64,000 bases of DNA from Deltaproteobacteria bacterium HGW-Deltaproteobacteria-2 (lineage in GTDB: Bacteria; Desulfobacterota; Syntrophia; Syntrophales; Smithellaceae). Within the stretch, counting starts at the first letter, position 1; the number at the start of each line of letters is the position of its first letter. Made by a program: the position numbers and the translations under genes. The stretch covers positions 257,767 to 321,766 of the forward strand of contig PHBC01000001.1 of the NCBI GenBank assembly GCA_002840505.1, written 5' to 3'. This document shows positions 26,925 through 35,083 of the stretch, piece after piece. The notes below the pieces were generated by a model, which saw only the letters and a program-made list of their open reading frames with translations, had not been told where the DNA came from and did not search any database.

Positions 26925-27052
26925 GATACCAATTCGCATTCATTCGTCTACCTTTGTTGGCCGCGTCGTCGGCTTCCTCAACGTATTGTACTATACGACT
27001 GCGTCGCCTCTTCCTCGCCGCCTCGGTATACTTTTGACTGCAAATTAGTATA
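26925..27052. repeat. ~126-bp inverted-repeat element, copy 1 (central CGTAT/ATACG palindrome)
   Basis: The ends are related as inverted repeats (ATACCAATTCGCA at the left, ATACTAATTTGCA on the opposite strand at the right; 11 of 13 bases agree). The interior on the minus strand carries GAGGCGGCGAGGAAGAGGCG, a palindrome around CGTAT/ATACG, then GAGGAAGCCGACGACG and CCAACAAAGG. The same interior recurs at 48816 and its tail at 60487. It starts 2 bp after a stop codon. Confidence 0.7.
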
Positions 27053-27125
27053 ATTTCTGTTTGAGTGGATATCGAAAAAATCAGCCGGAACATTAGCGAT
27101 CGACTGGCTTGATTTTGTAGACAAC

Positions 27126-27710
27126 CTATCTTCTCATGCCCTTTGAAAAATGAATTCTAGGTATTTTAATCAATTTACCATCTTTTTCCAAACTTCCGAT
27201 ATCAAGTGTAAAGTTTTCCTCGACCGACGGTGGTGGTGGCTGGACATTAAAATACAAGATGAAGCAGTCACCTCTCTTCCCTTTGTAAGGGGGATCTTTC
27301 AGGGGTGCACGTTCCTTCAGGTTATTATATGACTCAAACGTTGCAAGACTATAAATCGTGTAGCGACAAGGAAAATCTTTTGACGAGACAGTCTTCCCAT
27401 TTGGCAAGGTAAGAATATTGGCGGACGGTGTATATATGTATGTTGACTTTTCTGACGTCTCAAATGCTACCTTAATTGTAAAGATGTTGTCTCTAACATA
27501 GTCGTTTTGGGCTTCTACTCTAACAGTAACGTCCTTGCCCACTAAAAAATCAACTATTTTGGCACAACCTTCATATCCGCATTTCTCTTCAATATGCCAG
27601 TCAGGATTTGGTTCTATTTTTGCAACACTTGTAGGCCTTGCAAAATGGAAGCAGCCGCTTAGAGAGCAAAGAAAGATTACAACGCCGATTATGGACCCAA
27701 TACATTTCAT
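27126..27710 (-). CDS. Predicted lipoprotein of unknown function
   Basis: 194 residues. A hydrophobic N-terminal signal ends in the lipobox LSGC (Cys about residue 20), so it should be lipid-anchored in the envelope. The mature part is mostly beta-like, contains the Cys-bearing GYEGCAKIVDF and a proline run (QPPPPSVEE). I do not recognise the family. It stands alone on the minus strand between two copies of the inverted-repeat element family. Confidence 0.7.
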   Translation of the reverse strand: MKCIGSIIGVVIFLCSLSGCFHFARPTSVAKIEPNPDWHIEEKCGYEGCAKIVDFLVGKDVTVRVEAQNDYVRDNIFTIKVAFETSEKSTYIYTPSANILTLPNGKTVSSKDFPCRYTIYSLATFESYNNLKERAPLKDPPYKGKRGDCFILYFNVQPPPPSVEENFTLDIGSLEKDGKLIKIPRIHFSKGMRR

Positions 27711-27840
27711 GTTCTATTTCCTTTTATCTAACATTTAATATACCAAGTTGGTGTTTTACGAACTTTTGTGCAATTTTATTTCATTTTATAACAAATAAAA
27801 AGAGAAAATTATGAATAATGGGCTGTAAAAAAAACTCAAT

Positions 27841-27966
27841 AGGGGCTGTTCAAAAATGTTCAGATGCAAGGCGCGCAAAAACTGAACCGCGAGGCGTATA
27901 TAAACATACGTTGAGCGGTGCGGTTTGCAGCGCAACGCCGCAGATGGGCGTTTTTGAACAGTCCCT
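27841..27966. repeat. 126-bp inverted-repeat element, copy 2
   Basis: Terminal inverted repeats AGGGGCTGTTCAAAAATG and, on the opposite strand, AGGGACTGTTCAAAAACG differ at two positions. The interior has CAAGGCGCGC, then GAGGCGTATATAAACATACG TTGAG, the same central design as copy 1 although the ends differ. The right terminal base is also the last base of the lolA stop codon. Confidence 0.82.
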
Positions 27967-28700
27967 CAGGGCATTTCAAAAACTTGGATTCCCGCCGGCG
28001 GCTTGAACTGGAACATTTTTTGCGCCACTCCAGTATTGATGGAAATATTGGAAAATTTCAGCGTGGTAGAATTGCCCATAACGTCATCGAAACTTACCTG
28101 TAAAATATAAAAATTGTTTTTGTCAACGACAAGCTTAACTGAATTGCAGGCAGCCGTCTTTTCCCTGGGAATCAACATAAGTAAATAATTGCCGTCTTTA
28201 TCCTGAGCTTTTGTTTCGGCATGTTTTATTAAAAAATCATCCTGTATTTTCCCCGCTCCGGCAAAAAAGTTTATTAAAAACTTCGACTGGAAAATACTTT
28301 CCGACTTCTGCTTATAAGCAACCTTTTCCTTGGCAAGGTAGAGCCACGCGGTTTTACTGTTAATCACCAGTTTTTTACCTTTGGGGTTGTAGTATTCCCA
28401 GAGCATATTCTTCGGATTCTTAAAATAAACGCGGCCTTCTTCCCTTTGAGTTTTCTTGACTGATGTTAATGTTGCTTCCTGAATGAAATTAGCCTTCAGG
28501 TCTTTCGTTTCCTCATAAGTGCTCTGAAGCTTTTGGGCAATATCGCCAACTGCATGAAGTTCTTCGGAAAAAACACAACAAGGCAAAGCCAACAGCGATA
28601 GAATAAGGCCAAGAACAATCTTTGTTGCCGTAAATAGCTTATTTGTATTGAAAATAAAATTTATCATTTTTTTATAAAAAAATGGCCATTGATGGCACAC
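27966..28700 (-). CDS. lolA: LolA, outer-membrane lipoprotein carrier
   Basis: Periplasmic chaperone that moves lipoproteins from LolCDE to the outer membrane. A signal peptide is visible (hydrophobic run IVLGLILSLLALPCCVFSEE). The mature part has LKANFIQEATL, EGRVYFKNPKNMLWEYYNPKGK and NTGVAQKMFQFKPPAGIQVFE, all family-typical. The start is uncertain: GTG 28700 has AGGA just upstream, while ATG 28667 gives a more usual signal peptide. Its stop codon overlaps the end of the repeat element at 27841. The two lipoproteins in this window (27126, 52262) are possible clients. Confidence 0.88.
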   Translation of the reverse strand: MCHQWPFFYKKMINFIFNTNKLFTATKIVLGLILSLLALPCCVFSEELHAVGDIAQKLQSTYEETKDLKANFIQEATLTSVKKTQREEGRVYFKNPKNMLWEYYNPKGKKLVINSKTAWLYLAKEKVAYKQKSESIFQSKFLINFFAGAGKIQDDFLIKHAETKAQDKDGNYLLMLIPREKTAACNSVKLVVDKNNFYILQVSFDDVMGNSTTLKFSNISINTGVAQKMFQFKPPAGIQVFEMP

Positions 28701-28727
28701 TTTTTCCTGTGAAGTTTATATCTGTCT

Positions 28728-28902
28728 TTATCCATGCCTCTTAAGTGACGATGATATAAGGCCATATTGATAAGTTATTGATTATATTGAATGTTTTAAT
28801 TGCCTAAACCTTGTGCAATTTGGTGTAAAATCGTAACAATTACACACTTAGAGACATTATCAACAAAGTTATCAACAACCATTTCCACAGTGTTGTGGAA
28901 TA
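28728..28902. other. Cluster of DnaA-box-like sites beside an AT-rich stretch
   Basis: TTATCCATG (28728-28736), TTATCAACA twice (28857-28865 and 28869-28877) and two weaker sites (TTTCCACAG 28882-28890; TGTGGAATA 28894-28902) resemble the DnaA box TTATCCACA. The sequence between is AT-rich. It lies between lolA and the aminotransferase gene, without dnaA, dnaN, rpmH or gidA nearby, so replication-origin function is unproven; DnaA titration or regulation is also possible. Confidence 0.3.
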
Positions 28903-28942
28903 CAAACCCAAGTGCCTGTATCAAAGAAGAAAAATAAAAATT

Positions 28943-30040
28943 TTACTTCCTGGAAGTCTTTTTCCCGTCTAATATTTTGACGCGCCAGCCGAATGGATCA
29001 TTCTTCAATCCATACTGAATTTGCAGGATTTCATTATATAATTTCTCCGCCAGCGCTCCGGTCTTGCCGCCGTTAATTGAATATTCCTTTCCGCGGAAGT
29101 GAATATGTCCTACCGGCGAAACTATTGCCGCCGTTCCGGATGCAAAAGCTTCTTTTAATGAACCGTTTTTAGAAGCAGCAATAACTTCGTCAATGGATAT
29201 AGGTCTTTCCACAACCTTGGTTTTTAGATGTTTTGCCAAAGTTATCACTGAATTACGCGTCACACCCGGTAAAATCGATCCGGCTAAAGGAGGCGTGACT
29301 AATTCATTGCCAATGACAAAAAAGATATTGCTTGTTCCGACTTCTTCCACATATTTCTTTTCGACGGAATCAAGCCAGAGAACCTGCGTGTATCCCATAT
29401 TAGTGGCTATCCTGCTGGCATAAAGGCTGGCGGCATAATTACCGGCTGCCTTTATGTGACCGATCCCTCCGCGCACCGCGCGAACATATTCCTCCGATAC
29501 ATACATTTTTGTCGGAGAAAATCCCTGAGGATAATAAGCACCCACAGAACCTACCACTATAAAAAAGAGATATTCACTAGCCGGATGCACACCCAGTGCC
29601 GCTTCAGTGGCAATCATCGTCGGACGTATATATAAAGATGTTCCTTCACCACGGGGTATCCATTCCTTTTCCAGAATAACAAGCTTCTTGATAGCTTCCA
29701 GAAAAATTTTCTCATCCATCTTTGGCATGCAGAGTCTTTCTGCGGAAACATTCATTCTTTTAATGTTTTCCATAGGACGGAAAAGATAAATTTCGTCTTT
29801 TGGACCGCGATAGGCCTTGAGACCTTCAAATATCTCCTGACCGTAATGCAAACACATAGCCGTTGGATCCAACTGTAATTTACGGTATGGCTCAATTACC
29901 GGATCATACCACCCTTTGCCTTCTTTATATTTCATATTGAAAAAGTGGTCCGTAACCACCTTGCCAAAACCAAGCTTGGACTCATCACGTGGTTTAGCTT
30001 TTCTTTCTTTAGTTGGTGTTTTTCTTATTTTAATTTCCAT
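28943..30040 (-). CDS. ilvE: Branched-chain amino acid aminotransferase
   Basis: PLP-dependent transaminase for Leu/Ile/Val. 365 residues from ATG 30040, which has AGAGAGG 6 nt upstream (an in-frame GTG at 30055 lies before that site). Class IV motifs: LHYGQEIFEGLKAYRG, IRPTMIATE, KAAGNYAASL with the PLP Lys, EVGTSNIFFV and SGTAAIVSPVG. The length and the extended N-terminus fit the eukaryote-like BCAT subgroup. No ilv or leu genes are adjacent. Confidence 0.93.
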   Translation of the reverse strand: MEIKIRKTPTKERKAKPRDESKLGFGKVVTDHFFNMKYKEGKGWYDPVIEPYRKLQLDPTAMCLHYGQEIFEGLKAYRGPKDEIYLFRPMENIKRMNVSAERLCMPKMDEKIFLEAIKKLVILEKEWIPRGEGTSLYIRPTMIATEAALGVHPASEYLFFIVVGSVGAYYPQGFSPTKMYVSEEYVRAVRGGIGHIKAAGNYAASLYASRIATNMGYTQVLWLDSVEKKYVEEVGTSNIFFVIGNELVTPPLAGSILPGVTRNSVITLAKHLKTKVVERPISIDEVIAASKNGSLKEAFASGTAAIVSPVGHIHFRGKEYSINGGKTGALAEKLYNEILQIQYGLKNDPFGWRVKILDGKKTSRK

Positions 30041-30130
30041 AAATGCCTCTCTCACCAGGCTGTAGCCTCAGATATATTCTTCTACTATCCGCAAATCGGT
30101 CTGGTATTAAAATTTTTCTTTGACATAGCA

Positions 30131-31660
30131 CTAAATTAAACTTCTATCAAGACTTCGGTACTGAATTGCTTCGGCAACATGAGCAGGTTGAATATTCTTT
30201 TTGTTTTCCATATCGGCGATAGTACGGGACACTTTTAAGATACGGTTTACTGCCCGGGCGCTCAACCCCAGTTTTTCAATAGCCATTTCAATAAGCTTAT
30301 GAGCTTCCTCATCTATCTGGCAGAAATTACGAATCTGCTTTTCAGTCATTCGGGCGTTACAAAAAATACCATTGGAGCCAAAACGTTTTTTCTGTAAATC
30401 CCGTGCTTTATTCACCCGTTCCTTAATTGTCTCGGAAATTTCACCGACTTCTTTATCGGACAAAGCCCGGTATTTAACTGAGGGGACTTCAATGTGTAAA
30501 TCTATCCTATCCAATAGTGGTCCGGATATTTTAGACTGATACTGACGAATCTGTTGCGGGGTGCAGCGACAAGTATGTACGCGATCGCCGAAATAGCCGC
30601 AGGGACAAGGATTCATCGCCGCTACCAGCATGAATTTCGCGGGAAAAGAAGCGGTTACTGAAGAACGAGTGATTGTTATTGTGCCATCCTCCAAAGGTTG
30701 TCTCAGAGCTTCCAGAGCGTTTTTTTTGAACTCAGGAAGTTCGTCCAGAAAAAGGACGCCCAAATGGGCAAGGCTTATTTCTCCGGGGCGCGGTGTCTGG
30801 CCACCTCCAACCAGACCGGCATCGGATATCGTATGATGCGGTGAACGAAAGGGACGCACTGCCATTAACGTTTCTTCCTTATTAAGGAAACCGGCAATAG
30901 AAAATACTTTGGTCACTTCAATTGCTTCATCAAAGGAAAGATCCGGTAAAATCGTCGGCATCCTTTTTGCCAGCATACTTTTTCCTGAGCCGGGCGGTCC
31001 GATCATCAAAACGTTATGTCCGCCGGCTGCCGCTATTTCCAGAGCTCTTTTGGCCTGCTTCTGCCCTTTTATTTCGTTAAAATCCAAATCATATCTACTT
31101 GTTCTTTGAAAAATTTTACTTATGTCCAGATCAAGCGGTTCAATGTTCTTTCTGCCTTCCAGAAATTCCACAACATCCGGTAATGTTTTTACCGGGATTA
31201 CCTTAATCTCTTCCACCATGGCCGCTTCCGCTGCGTTTTCTTCAGGAACAAAGACAGACTTAATGCCTATTTCCTTCGCCTTGAAAGTAGCCGGCAAAAC
31301 GCCGTTTACTCTTTTTATACTTCCATCAAGAGATAGTTCCCCGATAAAAAAACAATCCTTTAAATTATCTTCTTTAATTAATTCTTCTGCGGCCAGAATG
31401 CCCACAGCGATGGGAAGATCAAAACCGGTGCCCTCTTTTTTAATGTCGGCAGGCGCCAAATTAATGGTTACATGACTGCGGGGGAAACGATAGCCGGAAT
31501 TTTTTATAGCGGCTTTGATTCTGTCCCTGCTTTCTTTAACTGAAGCATCCGGCAAACCTACCGTAGCAAACTGAGGCAGCCCCTGAGATGTATCAACTTC
31601 CACGAACACAGGGTATGATTCCATGCCAATAACGCTCATACTTATTACTTTAACGAACAT
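30131..31660 (-). CDS. comM: ComM/YifB, Mg-chelatase-like AAA+ ATPase
   Basis: Branch-migration helicase used in natural transformation and recombination. 509 residues: an N-terminal Lon-protease-like domain without a catalytic Ser-Lys dyad, then an AAA+ core with Walker A GPPGSGKSML, GEISLAHLGVLFLDELPEF, and an MNPCPCGYFGD zinc-like motif with HTCRCTP. The C-terminal Mg-chelatase domain ends SARAVNRILKVSRTIAD. Full length. Confidence 0.95.
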   Translation of the reverse strand: MFVKVISMSVIGMESYPVFVEVDTSQGLPQFATVGLPDASVKESRDRIKAAIKNSGYRFPRSHVTINLAPADIKKEGTGFDLPIAVGILAAEELIKEDNLKDCFFIGELSLDGSIKRVNGVLPATFKAKEIGIKSVFVPEENAAEAAMVEEIKVIPVKTLPDVVEFLEGRKNIEPLDLDISKIFQRTSRYDLDFNEIKGQKQAKRALEIAAAGGHNVLMIGPPGSGKSMLAKRMPTILPDLSFDEAIEVTKVFSIAGFLNKEETLMAVRPFRSPHHTISDAGLVGGGQTPRPGEISLAHLGVLFLDELPEFKKNALEALRQPLEDGTITITRSSVTASFPAKFMLVAAMNPCPCGYFGDRVHTCRCTPQQIRQYQSKISGPLLDRIDLHIEVPSVKYRALSDKEVGEISETIKERVNKARDLQKKRFGSNGIFCNARMTEKQIRNFCQIDEEAHKLIEMAIEKLGLSARAVNRILKVSRTIADMENKKNIQPAHVAEAIQYRSLDRSLI

Positions 31661-32126
31661 CAGGACCTCTGCAACAACAATTTTTTAATACCATTTTAAT
31701 TGGAAGCTGCCGCCTGCAAGGTAGTAATTACAAGCGAATTGGCGTAAAACACTATCTAATCGGAATCTCAATATCAAGATATTTTCTTGCTTTTCCCAAT
31801 TCTAAATCAAAGCGCTATTTTTGTTGGTCCCGATTCATCGGGATTGTCGGCTTCCTCAACGTATAACCTAAAGGTCCCACGTGTATAATACGCCTCAGAG
31901 TTTACCCGGCGCATGCCGGGCATTAAGCCTAGCCCCGCTGAAGCGGGACAGTTCAACTAATGAATTCCAGTTTACTTTGTTCCTGCAATTCGAGTTTCAC
32001 TGCCGCCTCAATATCATCTTTGATCGGGAGCGCATCCCCTTTAGGGGGCGCATAATAAATAGAAACTTTCATTGCCGAGAATTTTCGCCAGCATGGCGAA
32101 AACTTCCTTTAAAAATGGGATTGCTT
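31661..32126. other. 466-bp gene-free region with repeat remnant and a series of hairpins
   Basis: No convincing reading frame. It holds a partial copy of the 126-bp element family (31794-31896) and then hairpins: CCCGGC/GCCGGG (31905-31920), CCCGC/GCGGG (31934-31947), CCCCT/AGGGG (about 32035-32047) and TTTTCGCCA/TGGCGAAAA (32082-32102). The last lies 25 bp after the stop of the FkbM-type gene and may end its transcript. Confidence 0.6.
31794..31896. repeat. Partial copy of the 126-bp element family
   Basis: On the minus strand this has GAGGCGTATTATAC, TATACGTTGAGGAAGCCGAC, then CCAACAAAAATAGCGCTTTG. The last part matches the right half of the element at 48953 (CCAACGAAGATAGCGCTTTG). A small hairpin (ATCCCGATGAATCGGGA) is inserted within it and no partner end is visible. 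Confidence 0.6.
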
Positions 32127-32930
32127 CTATTTCTCGTTGTACCAGCATTTAGGCAAAGGAAGAGAGGGCTTGTCTTTCGTATTATCAATGTCTAAAGGGT
32201 GCGGGAAAATTTTAGCAAATGATGAACTACTGATGCGATCATTGCGCAAGAAGGTAAGTTCAGTCACCATAGGAAGCTCTATATCTTCGAATTTTACAGA
32301 ATCGGAACAATTATTGGGATGGTTGTGTACACATGTATGCGTCTGTAATAGTCTTTCAAATACCAGCGATGCCATATTAAAAAATGGTTTACTCCAAAGT
32401 TCGTTTAGAGAATGAAATTCAACCACAATAATCCTGAAACGTTTCAACAGATCATCAGAAGCGATTAATAATACCTCATATTCAGAACCTTCAATATCCA
32501 TTTGCAACAATAAATCACCTTGCGAATCAGGCCATGATGATTTTACCCAATCGTCAATATTCATAAAATTATCGTTGGTTTTTATACCGATATGCTTTTT
32601 TGTAAACACAAAAAGCTCGTGAGACAGGCTTGGTTGATCTAAAGATCCATCTGCTAAAAAAACCTTCATTCCTCTGTTCGCACAATCTTTTTCAAATACG
32701 GAATCAAAACCCACACCGGGTGAAAAACATGCTTCAATTCCCGCAAGGTCATCCGGGACAAGATAACCTCCATCACCTATTGCCCCTAAACGAATCAATT
32801 CTTTGTCGCAGGATACAGGCTGCAATTTGTTCAATAATGATTGTAGCTTGTCTTTTTTTGTCAATCCACGGTAATGTAGACTCATTGCCACAAATAAACT
32901 AAGTGCAGGTTCATTTATAAATTTTTTCAT
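32127..32930 (-). CDS. FkbM-family methyltransferase
   Basis: 267 residues. LIRLGAIGDGGYLVPDDL and the acidic SAM-pocket motif LQMDIEGSEYEVLL mark the FkbM (Methyltransf_21) family, which O-methylates sugars and secondary metabolites. ACFSPGVGFDSVFEKDCA fits the SAM-binding loop. It lacks glycosyltransferase or sugar-biosynthesis neighbours, so the substrate is unknown. No signal peptide. Confidence 0.8.
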   Translation of the reverse strand: MKKFINEPALSLFVAMSLHYRGLTKKDKLQSLLNKLQPVSCDKELIRLGAIGDGGYLVPDDLAGIEACFSPGVGFDSVFEKDCANRGMKVFLADGSLDQPSLSHELFVFTKKHIGIKTNDNFMNIDDWVKSSWPDSQGDLLLQMDIEGSEYEVLLIASDDLLKRFRIIVVEFHSLNELWSKPFFNMASLVFERLLQTHTCVHNHPNNCSDSVKFEDIELPMVTELTFLRNDRISSSSFAKIFPHPLDIDNTKDKPSLPLPKCWYNEK

Positions 32931-33138
32931 TATTGATGCTCAGTTCATATTTATTGTTTAAATTAACATACGATTTTTCCAATTAAAATTTCTTTTAAAA
33001 GACTAACTAATCGAAATATTTATATCAAGACTTTTCTCAAAAAATGGGCATTTGGTTAATGAGAATTTTAGAAAAAACAAGATTATGCACTTCTCTTTTT
33101 ATTCAAAGTTTCTAGTGTTAAGAATTGATACTTTGAGA

Positions 33139-33960
33139 TTATGGGTCACTTTCCAAATACTCAAGCAGTAAACGGTTCAAGCGCTCCGGTACATCAAGTG
33201 GAATCCAGTGGCTCGCGCCGTCGATCATCTCGTATCTCCACGGACCATCAACATAGGCGGCACTTTTCAACATTTGCCCCTTGGACAAAAATATATCACC
33301 GCTGCTCCAAATACCGAAGACCGGAACTTTTACATGCGGGAAATCGTCAAAAAGTAGACGTGAAAAATTTGCGCGGTACCAGTTCAGGCCTGCCGTTAGG
33401 CGGCCTTTCCTGGAAAGATCGCTGATCCAGTTATTTGTTTCTGTATGGTTTCCCGTAAGCTTTCGCAAAAGGAACCAGTCTATGGCACTGACCCCCAATT
33501 CCGAAAGAAAGGGAATTTGAAATAAAACTGCATACCAGGATCGTAATTTTTGTATAAAATCAGATCGGTAGGCCAGCGGATGGCCGACAGATATGGCAAC
33601 GTAGCACTCTACGCGTTGTGGATGTTTGATAGCCAGTATCCATCCGACAATGGCTCCCCAATCATGACCCACCACTAAAGCCCGATTAATGCCGAGCTGA
33701 TCCATTAGAGCCGTCACGTCACCGACTATGGTCTCGAGGGTATAATTTTCTTTGCCTTCCGGAGCGTCGGAATCACCGAATCCCCGAAGATCCGGAACAA
33801 TCACTTGAAAACCACGGCTTGTCAAGAATTTGATCTGATCACGCCAGATACGGGCCGAATCCGGAAAGCCGTGCAGAAGAATAACCGGCCGCCCCTTCCC
33901 CTCTATAACAACATTCAGATTAATATTATTGACTGTTATTTTCTGACCTTTAAGGCTCAT
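33139..33960 (-). CDS. Alpha/beta hydrolase (epoxide-hydrolase-like)
   Basis: 273 residues. The oxyanion motif LHGFPDSARIW near residue 29 and the nucleophile elbow VVGHDWGAIVGW carry a catalytic Asp rather than Ser, as in epoxide hydrolases and haloalkane dehalogenases. DLRGFGDSDAPEG and the catalytic His in GASHWIPLDVPE complete the pattern. No leader peptide. An epoxide or ester substrate cannot be told from the sequence. It is 48 bp after the methyltransferase at 34009. Confidence 0.83.
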   Translation of the reverse strand: MSLKGQKITVNNINLNVVIEGKGRPVILLHGFPDSARIWRDQIKFLTSRGFQVIVPDLRGFGDSDAPEGKENYTLETIVGDVTALMDQLGINRALVVGHDWGAIVGWILAIKHPQRVECYVAISVGHPLAYRSDFIQKLRSWYAVLFQIPFLSELGVSAIDWFLLRKLTGNHTETNNWISDLSRKGRLTAGLNWYRANFSRLLFDDFPHVKVPVFGIWSSGDIFLSKGQMLKSAAYVDGPWRYEMIDGASHWIPLDVPERLNRLLLEYLESDP

Positions 33961-34008
33961 TCAATTCTCACCATTTCCTCATAAAAACTTGTAAACATCA
34001 CTATTATT

Positions 34009-35028
34009 TTATTTTCTGCAAACCGCGATTCCGTGGATTTTAAACGGTTCGTAAACTAGTCGGATTTCTCCCGCCGTAAACCCACCATGAATGAGCAGGT
34101 CAGCGAATTCTTCTTCGCTGCGATAGATCATGGGCCAAATAAGCACCCAATCAAGAAATATCTTTTCCCTGTTTTTTCTAATGTTACAAGTGATAAAAAT
34201 TCCACCTTCCGGAAGCTGCATTTTGATTCGATCAATTAAAGTTATCGCCTGGCTGCGAGAACGGTAATCCAGAAAGCCCACCATTTCAATGATATGGGGT
34301 TGGAAAACACTGGCAGCATTTTCTATGACTTTGATCGTGTCATGAACATAAGAAAAGTGAGCATCAAAGCCAGCTTCTCTGACCAGTTTTTTCGCTTCGT
34401 TGATGGCGCTGGCATCGGCATCAAGTAGGAGGACTTTGATATTGAGATGCGGACATCTTTTCATGGCCTCAATTACTTCCTGGGCAGCGCCGGAAGCAAT
34501 TGAAAGGAGTCTAATTTCTTTGTCTGCAGGAAATTCGGAAAAGGCAGCAACCAGAAGGTCAATAACAACTTTAAATCTGTTGGTCACGGCCTGGCGGTTT
34601 TCAAATTTACCGATCCAATGACGCGTTATCCATCCTTCAAAATTCCCTTTTAATTGCGGCTTTATTTTCTCGTGATAGTTGTAAAACAAATCAAGCGAGC
34701 GCCAGCCAGCCGCCCCGTATTTTGCCTGGCGATTGAATTTACTCAAACGGTCAAAGGCGAAACTCGAAATATGATTACGATCCCGTCCCATATTCCAGAG
34801 GATCTTATTAAGAGAACCGCCGCCATTGGCTGCTTTCCTGTACAAAGCCTGAGCAAGATTAGTTGCCATAGCAACCATGCTGGTGACCCATACACCGCCA
34901 ACATAGCAAATGTTTCGGCGGTCATATTCTCCGCCGAAGTCATCAGGGTCAAATATATATACGGGCAATTCACCTTTTACTGTTTTTATTCTGTAATGTT
35001 TTATTACTTTTGTCCCCGCTTCACTCAT
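34009..35028 (-). CDS. Class I SAM-dependent methyltransferase of unknown substrate
   Basis: 339 residues from ATG 35028 (a GTG at 35049 is also in frame; neither has a good ribosome site). The C-terminal two thirds carry a Rossmann-type SAM pocket: RLLSIASGAAQEVIEAMK, KVLLLDADASAINEAKKL and HIIEMVGFLDYRS. The N-terminal ~150 residues, with NICYVGGVWVTSMV and repeated aromatic residues, are not recognised. Same strand as the hydrolase after it; the link between the two is unknown. Confidence 0.62.
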   Translation of the reverse strand: MSEAGTKVIKHYRIKTVKGELPVYIFDPDDFGGEYDRRNICYVGGVWVTSMVAMATNLAQALYRKAANGGGSLNKILWNMGRDRNHISSFAFDRLSKFNRQAKYGAAGWRSLDLFYNYHEKIKPQLKGNFEGWITRHWIGKFENRQAVTNRFKVVIDLLVAAFSEFPADKEIRLLSIASGAAQEVIEAMKRCPHLNIKVLLLDADASAINEAKKLVREAGFDAHFSYVHDTIKVIENAASVFQPHIIEMVGFLDYRSRSQAITLIDRIKMQLPEGGIFITCNIRKNREKIFLDWVLIWPMIYRSEEEFADLLIHGGFTAGEIRLVYEPFKIHGIAVCRK

Positions 35029-35083
35029 ATTTAATATTATGCCATACACCAGGAATTATCACACAACATATCCCTTCCTGAAA

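Noticed and set aside
26854-27093. 79-codon minus-strand frame containing EEADDAANKGRRMNANW
   Set aside because: This is read-through of the 126-bp repeat element; the same string appears wherever the repeat is in frame.
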